Of a stretch of DNA of 64,000 bases, positions 55,296 to 64,000 are shown one piece after another. Position numbers and translations under genes: made by a program. The notes beneath the pieces were generated by a model that saw nothing but the letters and a program-made list of their open reading frames with translations, ran no database searches and was not told where the DNA came from. The stretch spans positions 74,420-138,419 of the forward strand of contig JASAND010027699.1 in assembly GCA_030248195.1 (NCBI GenBank), given 5' to 3'. Position 1 is the first letter of the stretch; the number at the start of each line of letters is the position of its first letter. Origin of the DNA: Trissonchulus latispiculum. Lineage: Eukaryota; Nematoda; Enoplea; Enoplida; Ironidae.

Positions 55296-58200
55296 ATGCA
55301 TCCGTTTTTTGAATCCATCAGACGAAATAATTTTCCGAGCAGTGAAATTGTGCTGGGGTGTGCTTTAGTTGCAGCATCCGTTAGCTTCGGTGCCGGCTAT
55401 ACCATATTCAATGGTGTCGCGCAATGCCTGCACGGTATGTCCACAAATGTTCAACTTATTTTAGCGGGTTTTCGAGGGCTTAGCCAGTTTGTGCTAAACG
55501 TTTGTTCAATTTATTTTAGCGGGTTTTCGAGGGCTTAGCCAGTTTGTGCTAAACGTTCCTTTTGCAAACCCAATCGTAAATGCTCGATGACTATTTTGAT
55601 TCCCAGAATTGAAGATACGATAATGTAATGTGTTAAAATGTGTATACCATATAGCATATACCATACTCAAATTTTGAACTGAACCCTAACATCTTTGGAA
55701 AAGCCCTCTCAAACTTTGACGAGTTGATCACAACACAGCTAAACACCATGTTAGGTCTCTGTAGCAAATCTATTAACTGTCTTAAATCAGGAAACCTGTA
55801 GTAAAAACTTCAGGAAATGTATTGATACAACTGCAAATGGTTTCAAATTGAAAAAAACAGCAACAAAGGACGCATAACCTGCAAGGATAAAACCTATAGT
55901 CACAAATGCTCTTCTGCAGAATTAAATGGGAAAACACAACTTCTAGCAACCTGCTTCCTTAGTTTGTCATAATTGTGGTCCAATCCGTCTATTCTTTGAT
56001 GAAATAGGTTTTGTACTTTTATTACTTCATTTCTTTTGTCAATTGTTGTCTTAATATTTTTCTCCGTTATTTATTCACCGTATTCTTGTATTTTAGACGA
56101 GCTTTTTAACATTTCGACGTCATCAAACTTCACAGAAGAGATTCACAAATTTGGAGACCTGGACTACTTCAATGCTCTTTTGTCCATGTACTACTGGGGT
56201 CAGCCGTTATCGATTCCGCTAATGGTCGTTGTGGCCAGTTGTCTCTCAATGAAAGCTGGCATGATTTTGCTGCTGCTGGTAATTTCAAGTTCTCCAGACG
56301 CCACCATACGTATATAAGTTAACACGGTGCAAACTAGGGCCTATTTCTTTAAAGAGTAAAATGGTCGGATTAAACGGATTACAATTCAGCCGGATTAATC
56401 TGTTATCGGTAATGCGTTATCGGTTCGGTTTATTTAATGCAGGATTCATTAGATTAAATGGATTAATAATAACTCGTTTATTCTGACCATTTTTAGTCCA
56501 AGGATTCAGCGACTTAGGGCCTATTTCTTTAAAGATTAAAATGGTCGGATTAAACGGATTAAAAAGCAGCCGGATTAAAATTTTAATTTCTATTTCTTTA
56601 ATGCAGGATTAAACGGATTAAACGGATTAAAATTAACTAGTTTAATCCGACCATTTTTAATCCGCGGATTAAACGTGTTGATTTTAATCCATTTAATCCG
56701 CCATTAAAGAAACAGCGATTAAAAATTTTAACCCGCCAATTTTTAATCCGTTTAATCCGCGTAGCTGTACGCTGACTAAGCGTTAGTTGAAAATGCAGAC
56801 GGAGGATTAAACGGATTAAAATTAATCTTTAAAGAAACAGCGGGTTAAGCTGTTTGTCGGATTAGAATTAACTAGTTGATTTTTTAATCCGATGTTTGAA
56901 TAAAAAACAGGATTGGATAAAAATTGTAATCTTAGGAGCATTAAAGACAGAGGATTAAATTTAATCCGTTTAAGGGGGGGGTCCACCATGAAAAATTTTA
57001 TGGTCACGGATTTTGCTCATTTTCACACAAAATTTTGTCACATATGTCCTGCATATCAAGTTTCAATTTCGAGTAGTTTCGTTCAGTATTTAACGAGTAA
57101 CCTGCTATTAATAACATGCAGTTTGAAAACAAGTGAAAACGGCGGTGCCGCAGCAAATAAAGGCACTTTACACCTGAACTTCCTTGAGAATGGAGCTATA
57201 TTCGATTGTATGTTTGTTATCTGATGCAAACAAAGCAGTTAGGGTAGCTTTTAATGGGAAAACTTTTCTTTATGACTTTATTTAGTGATTTTAGGGAGTA
57301 GCACCGGCGCTGGAAAGCCTTGACCACGAAAATCATGTAACGACCGATAACTTGAATTTGGTGCATTTGCGGGCAATCGTCCAAGAAGAAAAAATGTTCA
57401 GGACAATGAGAGCTTTCGATTGATATAAAATCTAACATATTTCGAAAAATTTGAAAAATCGCTATTTTTGAGATTATGGCTGTCAGACCCCCAGATTTAA
57501 CCCCAGCGACCAACTGGGTGCACTAACTGCACAATTTGTGCCCAAACTTGACCTAAAGTCATCAGTAATGGTGCGCAAATAGATAGTCTAACATTATAGG
57601 TCTGCGTTGCCATAGCTCTATGTTATTTGCCAAAAAACGGGAATTTTCAAAGTTTTGCTAAAAATTGAGATTTTTGCGCCAGAGAAATCTCGAAATCGGA
57701 CAGAGCTAACCAGGATCAATTGGTATCGTTCGAAATGTCTTGTCATAAGCTGTGATTTGTAGGAAGTAGAATTTTTAATTAGGCCTTACAGCTTTCAGAA
57801 TATGTCATCAAAGTTGCTAACACCCAATTTTAGCATTGCAAAACAGTCAAATTTGGCTGTTCGCAAACTTGAAAAATTATTTAAAAAATTTTGAAGGCCT
57901 AAATTAAAATTCTGCTTCCTACAAATCACCCTTCTAGATCGTATTTATGATATAAGATGGACGTTGAAGTGCTGCGTTTTGTCGTTGGCGAGATTTCTCT
58001 GGCGCACGGAAAAAATCACCACTTTTTCCGTTTCCTATGTTTAACACATACTGACATCAACTTTGAGGTGAAATTACTCGCTAACAGTAAGAGATCCGGC
58101 CTTCATTTCAAAAACTCGTTAAAATATACCAATCGGACAACAAAATATGTGAAAATAAGCAAAATCGGAGATGGTCGAAAAATCGGTCAAAAATGGACCC

Positions 58201-61181
58201 CCCCCCCCTTAAGTAGTTTTACTCGCTGAATTAAATTCTAATCCGTTTAAATCCAGCTGCTCTTCTTTAATGTGGATTAATTTTAATCTAATCCTTTTAA
58301 TCTTTAAAGAAATAGGGCCTTCGTTTTATTGAATCAGTTCATTTATGCCAACAGCGAGCGAGTGTATACCCCCTTCCCGTTCCCATTGGGTACCAACTTG
58401 TGACGGAGGTCACTAGGGTGTCACACTCTTATGTATTATGCACTCCTGGTAATTTAAACTTAATAATTTACCAAAATAAAATAATTAAAACATTTTGACG
58501 GTTTAGGTGGCTGCCGGCATCAGCTTGTATCCTCTGTGGCTCTGCCTCGGCATAGAGTTGGTTCTGACGGCCCGAGCCGTGGAAGGTGCCGTTGACAGCA
58601 TGATGACTGCGCTGATGTTGCAATATGCAAATGAGCTATGCCCTAGGAACTCGGGCCTATTTATGGGCACTATTTTGTCCGGTCTCTCACTGGGTGCCAT
58701 GCTAGGCTCACTGATGAGTGGATGCTTTTGCTCGTTGACCGGGTGGCCTTTGGGATTCTATTGGACTGTTGGGATTAAATTAATCCCATTTCCGCTGCTG
58801 CTGCTGGGGAAAAGTCAGGGTCAGAGCCGAAATATTATTACCAACAAGCAGACCGTTTCAGCACAATGTGCTAGCATGGTCAAGTAAGTTGTACATAAAA
58901 ATTTCATCCTAAACTTAAATGAGAAAGAATGAGAAAGTCATGTATCACCGAAGGTCCGAAAAATTCAGACGTCCAGTGGGACTCGAACCCACGACTTTTT
59001 GCGCACTAGGCAAACGCTCTGCCAACTGAGCTACGGAGGCACAGTCTCATAAGCTTTGTCGGAATTCCTATACCCATATACATGACTTTCACAACGTGAA
59101 CCCAACAAAACAAAGTAGAAACAAAACAAAAGTAAAAACAAAAGTAGAAACAAAGTGGAGGGAGAGCAAGCTCAACGGCCGCCGCACTTGTTCTACACAT
59201 GAGAACTACACATAAATGAGAAAGAATAAGAAAGTCATGTACCACATTTTTCGCCTGAGCAGAAAATTTCAGCCAACCCTTGTCTTAACCTGAATTTAAG
59301 TGTGCCTTAAGTGGAGATGTAACAGCAGTAAGAGATTACATTTTAAGTCCTACAGGTTTGGTCAGGAGGATTCAGGGATATCTTTTAGTCTTAGGACAGG
59401 CTTAGGGTGTTTTCACAATTGCATATTTGCCCTGGTTTCGCTCAAGCCTGTAGTCTTTTTCAACAACTGACAATTGAAAGCAGACGTGGGCAGGAGGCGG
59501 AAATTTGAGCGGTGGTGAACGGGCGACCGTGGGCAGCCTTAGAACCGCATTTTCCGGTTTTTTGCCCAAATAATTCGGATTCTTGGGGTGAGCCCCAGGT
59601 GTGGGGAGGGTAAACCCCCCCGCAATCAAATGTATGATTGGAAGAAAAGAGTTGGAAAAATTGCAAATGTTTTGGAAATTTATGATAAGGCTTTATTATT
59701 CAGGAATCTGAAGTCCGTACTGAAAGACTACCGATTTCATACGCTGACAGGAACTCTGCTAGTAATGACGGCCTATTCTCATTACCTAATGATGTTTACT
59801 CCCACTTTGCTTCAGTTTTTCCTGCATTCCTCAATTCAATATGGCCTTTATCTGTCGCAAATTCCTTTCGTCGGCACAATCGTTGGTCGCATTGCATCAG
59901 GTGAAACTCGATTTACTATAGTACTGGAGCATAAAGAGATGTATGTGAGCTTAGTTAAAGTTTGAATAGTATTTTCCTACAACCTAAGGTCTATAAACTA
60001 ACCTAAAGTCCAAAACTGAAGTTGTAAAAACGACAGCTTTAAAGTATTTTGAAAACTGAAAAATGCTAATAAAAATCCTAACAGTTTTCTTTAATTTTGT
60101 GTACCCATGTGTTTTTGGATGTGAAAATTTTGCTGAAAATGAAATGTTCAGCGTGCATATTCCGGTGAAAGCCGATATTTTAAAATTTTGAAATTTTCAA
60201 ATTTTTAAATTTTATACAAATTTTCCTCTCATCACGAGGATTCTGAAAATATAAATGGTGTGGTTGTGGGTCTCTGATGAATATTAAACGCAATACAAGT
60301 GGTCACAAATTTCTACACACATTTTTGAGTCAGACGTTGGTAAATAAATAAATAAACAGTGAACAGTAAGTAAATTAGTATCTAAGGCTATCAAGGTAAG
60401 CCTAAGGTATTCAAGCCGTTTCCTCAAAACACAATCTGAGTATCGCATTTTTCTTCGCATCATGCAGTCATTTCTATTATATTTCCAACAATGCCTATTT
60501 ATAGTATATTGTTATTGTTGTTATATTGTTAACTATAGCTTATGCTACTTCTATTGTTGCATGCTAAGAAATATTTCAAATTAATTTAATTTTATTAAAT
60601 TTTAAACAGGTATCCTATTTGACATGGTCACCATCCATCTAAGCATGGCCACATCAGCCAATCTACTGCACGGCGTCTCCTGTGCCACAATTGTTACTCT
60701 GATGGCAGTTCTTTGCTTCGGTCAACTTTACAACACTGCCGGAGTGACTGTGCTTTGTACAGTAATATCGGCTGCCGCCTCAACGCATACAGTAATCATC
60801 AGTAAAGTGGCGCTACAGCGCACCAGTGAGAAAGTGGGTCGTCTATTCCATGGATGTATGTTCCAGATTTCTGCCGTTGCCCCTGTTATCATACCCTATG
60901 TATCGAGCTTTATGTACAACTCTGACTTGGAACGGAGCCAAGTCAGTCTGTATATATTCCTGACTACTGTGGTAATGGTATCGGCTGGATATCTGACCTT
61001 TTTGCTGACCTACACCAAAGAGATGGGAGCTTTCTTTGGCAGAAAATGTAAACAAATCGTAAAGACAGTAATCAATTTCGTGTATGAAAATCGAAGGCCG
61101 TCGACTGTCAGTATGATATCTGATTCTGAGTTGCCCTCGAAACGTGTTGACGGTCGAAAAATTTCTGACACATTCATATAA
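55296..61181 (+). CDS. major facilitator transporter, SLC17-like, five exons
   Basis: Exons: 55296-55434, 56097-56278, 58507-58883, 59704-59900 and 60610-61181. Donors are GTATGT, GTAATT, GTAAGT and GTGAAA; acceptors are TTTTAG, GTTTAG, ATTCAG and AAACAG. Phases 1, 0, 2 and 1 join without a stop to give 488 residues. ATG 55296 follows an in-frame TAA. TM1 is near residues 17-38. Glycosylation sites NIS and NFT lie in the first extracellular loop, then YYWGQPLSIPLM (TM2). The RAVEGAVDSMM and LCPRNSGLFMGTILSGLSLG blocks and GWPLGFYWTVG resemble the SLC17 organic-anion/phosphate family. Exons 4-5 carry the second six-helix half, ending in a polar cytoplasmic tail. Likely a membrane symporter; substrate unknown. 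SLC17 versus another MFS family is not certain. Confidence 0.8.
55449..55556. repeat. 57 bp tandem duplication in transporter intron 1
   Basis: TTCRA-TTATTTTAGCGGGTTTTC with GAGGGCTTAGCCAGTTTGTG and CTAAACGTT occurs twice in tandem, starting just after the exon 1 donor. Confidence 0.85.
56336..58320. mobile_element. ~2 kb nested foldback element in transporter intron 2 (GGATTAAA-rich)
   Basis: Outer ends are inverted: AGGGCCTATTTCTTTAAAGA at 56336 and TCTTTAAAGAAATAGGGCCT at 58301-58320; a further inner left copy begins at 56517. The outer arms are full of GGATTAAACGGATTAAA and its inverse. Between about 56970 and 58220 lies a second palindrome, with a GGGGGGGGTCCA end and inverse TGGACCCCCCCC. 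Its inner pairs are GCGCCAGAGAAATCTCG/CGAGATTTCTCTGGCGC and GTGATTTGTAGGAAGTAGAA against TTCTGCTTCCTACAAATCAC. No protein is encoded. It accounts for nearly all of intron 2. Confidence 0.75.
58916..59245 (-). repeat. tRNA-bearing insertion flanked by ~33 bp direct repeats, in transporter intron 3
   Basis: AAATGAGAAAGAATGAGAAA plus GTCATGTATCAC at about 58918-58949 is repeated with two or three differences at about 59214-59245. The 264 bp between them contains the tRNA-Thr-like sequence and an A-rich patch. This fits a retroposed, tRNA-headed sequence with an unusually long target duplication, or a local duplication. Confidence 0.55.
58969..59040 (-). tRNA. tRNA-Thr-like (AGT anticodon), imperfect acceptor stem
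   Basis: The 72 nt minus-strand sequence starts GCCTCCGTAGCTCAGTTGG. The D arm (GCTC/GAGC), anticodon arm (TTTGC-CTAGTGC-GCAAA, five pairs, anticodon AGT) and T arm (GTGGG-TTCGAGT-CCCAC, five pairs) are all perfect. The acceptor stem GCCTCCG/TGGACGT has a C-C mismatch and two G-T pairs. It could be a functional but weak tRNA, or the head of a SINE. The host intron is on the opposite strand. Confidence 0.6.
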
Positions 61182-62355
61182 TAATTATTGTTGTCTTGAA
61201 GTTAGTGTCGATGTGGTAGGTTTGAGCCAGGAATGAATGATGAAAAATTTAAGTGTCTGAGAGATTAATTTGCTAATGACTTAACTGCAAAGGTAAACTC
61301 CAAGCTTCAGCAGATCGGAGCTGGTGTGCTCTTAATCATTGAAGAATACGTTTTCATGAGTTCAAGCTGTAGGAGCTGGTCCCGATATTGGCTTCGCCCA
61401 AAAGCGTCTTTTTCACGGAGCGTTTTCATGAAAGCTGTGCGCTGAGAATTGCAAACTGACTGAAACCAACTGAGTAGTTGTGCTTTCGAGCTTCAGCGTA
61501 CCAGCATCGCAGTCTGACTTGTTTGATTCACTAGTGAGGTCAGCGATCGCTAAAAAAAGCTTCGGTTGTAATTAAACAAATAATATCTGGCGTCATACTC
61601 TTATCATTATGCACTCTTGCTTTGTAAAGTTATAATTAAGTAAAGGTTGTAGTGCTGTGCGTTGGCCGTTGCCTGAGAAAATCTTATCCGCTTAATTGGC
61701 TTGGCTGGCCATTGGCCATTTACCGGCCAACGGCCAATTAGCTAGCCAACTTCAAACTCCGGCCAAGCCAAGCCAAGCCAACCAAGGAAAACTTCGGCCA
61801 ATCCAAACTCTAACTGTCCGAGCTTAATCCATACCATTTTCTTCCTCTTACGATCGGATTATGGTAAAGAATGCTTTTCTTGCAATAGTCTGTGATAATT
61901 TGGTTCGATCTTACTCAAACGGGGTCTCACATCGGCTTAATCTGCGGTTTTCACCTGCTTGCAATAAAAATATTCAATTAGTAATGTCTGAATTTCTTAA
62001 TTAGTTAAGTGCCAAATTTATTCAATGCGGATTCTAAGATATTTTCAGTTTGATTTTCCCAGCACTTGCAGTCCAAAAGCATAATACAAAGCTTTGAACT
62101 GAAGAAACAGAATTTTGTACATTTTGTCAACTTCGTATAGCCTATAGTAGGCATGGGAGCCTATATAGCTGAAAAGACTGAAGTAAACCAGTAAATAAAT
62201 AAGAAACTACGGAAAAAACCTAAAAACCTTTCTTTGCTTAATTGCTTACTCTGCAAAAATTTCGGAAAAATGAGATTTCGGTATTTCACATTATATTAAC
62301 GTTCATCCAATCTACTTAGTTCTTTACTTAATATAAAGCTAATCAAGACATCAAT
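61182..62355. other. spacer between transporter and the fourth receptor
   Basis: Contains the foldback-type terminus GTCATACTCTTATCATTATG at 61593 and the TTGGCC-rich copy below. No gene seen. Confidence 0.4.
61668..61812. repeat. TTGGCC-rich repeat, copy 2 (inverse of 47170-47345)
   Basis: GGCTGGCCATTGGCC, CGGCCAACGGCC, GCCAACTTCAAACTC, GGCCAAGCCAAGCCAAGCC and GAAAACTTCGGCCAATCC run in the inverse order of copy 1. Noncoding. Confidence 0.65.
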
Positions 62356-63243
62356 ATGAGTTGGAAAACGTATTCGATGATTTCCGACTTTTGGACCGTT
62401 TTCATCCAAACATTTACTGTAATCTTTTTAATCAGTAAACGCCAGAGTGTTTTCCGAGATCCAATCTATATCCTCTGGATCATGTACGCTGTATCAGATC
62501 TTTTGAACGGACTCAGCTTCTGTCTGGCGTTTTTGGACACCAAAATAAACCGGGATTGGACTGCAATTTCCCGGATTTATGCGGGACTTATTAATGAAAC
62601 GCTAGCATTTATTCCGGGATTATATCAGCAGCTTGCCATAGCTTTCTATCGAGCCGCTGTGGTATTCTTTCCGATTTTCTACTACAAAAATAAGCAAAAA
62701 TCCGGATTCCGTAAAACTGTTTTGGCAATCGGATTGACGGCATATCCGATCGGCTTGGTGGGATCATTTCCCTTACTGGTTGGGTGGTCCCAGTTTGTAA
62801 TGGATTTTAGAAATGGTACGGCTATCTACTTTACCAACGACCTGATGTACATTTTTGATGGAGTGGCCTGTAATACAGCACTGATGCTAACCTTAGCTGT
62901 ATATTTGTGCATCGGTATTCGTTTAGTGCTGCCTCGCAGCACGAGTTCAGTTTCCGAAACCGCAGCACAAAAGGCAACGGAATATCGATTTTTGCTAACG
63001 GCTTTCATCAGTTGGTTGATAACTTTCGTGGCGGTTTTCGGTCTCACTATAACGTCTATCTATCCAAATGTGCCTCTGGGTTTGGTCTACATGAGAGTCG
63101 TGTTTGGAACGGTCAATATGTGGGCCACCCCGATGCTTCATGTCCTGATAAATTCGTCGTTTCGACGGGAGTTGGCTAGAGTTTGTCGCTTGGCCCCGGC
63201 AAACATCAGCCAAGTTGGAACGGGTTCGTTTAATCCCGGCTAA
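62356..63243 (+). CDS. intronless 7TM serpentine receptor, different family (Srg-superfamily-like)
   Basis: A single open frame of 295 residues with seven hydrophobic segments: about 7-28 (DFWTVFIQTFTVIFLIS), 36-58 (DPIYILWIMYAVSDLLNG), 84-110, 128-150, 170-194, 213-236 and 243-266. The TM3 end reads IAFYRAAVVFFPIFYYK, so the DRY motif is absent and an R followed by FP-IFYYK takes its place. The TM7 tail is TPMLHVLINSSFRRELARVC. It shares no obvious similarity with the three minus-strand receptors. The layout, size and short tail resemble nematode Srg-superfamily (Srg/Srv/Srx/Srt-like) chemoreceptors; the exact family is not decided. The upstream frame has no earlier ATG that would fit better. 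Confidence 0.7.
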   Translation: MSWKTYSMISDFWTVFIQTFTVIFLISKRQSVFRDPIYILWIMYAVSDLLNGLSFCLAFLDTKINRDWTAISRIYAGLINETLAFIPGLYQQLAIAFYRAAVVFFPIFYYKNKQKSGFRKTVLAIGLTAYPIGLVGSFPLLVGWSQFVMDFRNGTAIYFTNDLMYIFDGVACNTALMLTLAVYLCIGIRLVLPRSTSSVSETAAQKATEYRFLLTAFISWLITFVAVFGLTITSIYPNVPLGLVYMRVVFGTVNMWATPMLHVLINSSFRRELARVCRLAPANISQVGTGSFNPG

Positions 63244-64000
63244 GAAGCGGTTTTTGTGATTTTCTTTCTGTGGATATTTCCCTTCGAGGATAGTTTCAAA
63301 CATTTACAACAGAATTTGGGACTTTGAGACAGAACAAAAACGAATAGTTAATGGTAATTTTACAGAATAAGTCGCAAGAAGAGAATTACAAAGTATCACA
63401 GAGTGTTTTGTCGCATTATGTACATTTTTGTCGTACTTTTGTCTAGCGATTAAAGATTCTGATCTGTCGCTACGACTTGTGTATATGTCTGTTCGTGTAG
63501 CAGAATTGTTCAGGCGTCGGACTTTGGATCGAAAGGTCTGAGGTTCGATTCCCGCCATAGCCATAATGACATTGACTTGTTTCACAGAGCAAGAAAGTTA
63601 TGTATGCCACTGCTTCGCCAGCCGGATGAAGCGTTAAAATGGTGGGTCCGTGTGCCGTGTTGCGGGGTGCGGTACACGCTAAAGAACCCTTAATCCACTT
63701 ATCACGAAAGTAGGGCGCGGACTTCACGGTGGAAGGTCCTCCAATTGGAATCTACCAGTTTTTTTTGCAAAATGCTCCACCCACCTCCTGCGAGATGGTG
63801 TTAAGTGGAAATGAGTCTCAAAATGGTAACACGTTCGTTAGATTTGCTTCTGATCCCACTCTACCCCTCGAGGCTTGGAACTCCGAAACTGCGCTCCCAG
63901 AGTTGTATAGAAATTTGGTAAAAGAGAAGAAAGAGATTGCTAAGTTCGTGTTGAGTGTGTGATTTTGAAGTTAGGACTACAATTCAAACAAAATTTAGTT
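63244..64000. other. 3' flank, with a tRNA-like remnant
   Basis: A B-box sequence GGTTCGATTCC at 63542 is preceded by GGACTTTGGATCGAAAGG, as in the 3' half of a tRNA, but no acceptor or D arm is complete. A 77-codon frame ending at 63962 starts only with GTG and has no recognised domain. Confidence 0.35.

Noticed and set aside
59006..59245. 79-codon minus-strand frame in transporter intron 3
   Set aside because: Its start region is the tRNA-Thr-like sequence; not protein coding.
62826..63303. Minus-strand frames beneath the fourth receptor
   Set aside because: Shadows of the intronless 7TM gene; no independent evidence.
63729..63962. 77-codon frame at the end of the window
   Set aside because: Starts only with GTG, shows no domain and no clear splice sites; could be a fragment of a gene or element continuing outside the window, but this cannot be shown.

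Overview
This is a eukaryotic, animal-type nuclear window: spliced genes with GT-AG introns, non-LTR retrotransposons, many foldback DNA elements and tRNA-derived repeats in AT-rich DNA. Receptors resembling nematode serpentine chemoreceptors, plus a DEG/ENaC channel, suggest a nematode, possibly an early-branching (enoplean) lineage. That assignment is an inference, not a proof.

Recognisable host genes are sparse. The 3' end of a DEG/ENaC channel gene opens the window (2-403, +). Three paralogous two-exon 7TM receptors lie on the minus strand (2054-3729, 32286-33629, 48978-50473). All split at the same phase-1 site in TM3, and the second and third share extended flanking homology. A two-exon gene for a small cysteine-rich secreted peptide lies at 46018-46436 (+). 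A five-exon major-facilitator (SLC17-like) transporter spans 55296-61181 (+), with a 2 kb palindromic element in intron 2 and a tRNA-Thr-like sequence in intron 3. An intronless 7TM receptor of a different family sits at 62356-63243 (+).

Transposable elements dominate the rest. A CR1/Jockey-type LINE (about 40636-45120, -) has an ORF1 that joins a PHD finger, a NADAR (YbiA/DUF1768) domain and two CCHC knuckles. Its ORF2 (endonuclease + reverse transcriptase) is broken only by two one-base frameshifts. A diverged CR1 fragment lies at 52558-53452 (+). A 5'-truncated L1/Tx1-like LINE (24698-27040, -) sits inside one unit of a 266 bp tandem repeat, with a short target duplication and an extra downstream ORF. 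A possible LTR-element remnant is at 36427-37320.

Foreshadowed by many inverted repeats, the DNA-element content includes two TTAA-flanked copies of one MITE family (589-1503, 28164-29139) and several foldback elements, each packed with its own short motif (CCGGATA, TTGTCAC, GGATTAA, TTGGCC).

Two noncoding districts, about 5.8-9.6 kb and 17.3-19.9 kb, hold dozens of short perfect hairpins. Certain hairpin loops recur with different but still fully paired stems. The first district also carries a 36 bp perfect palindrome that is a six-unit heat-shock element. The best candidates for something undescribed are the NADAR-carrying LINE ORF1 and these hairpin arrays.
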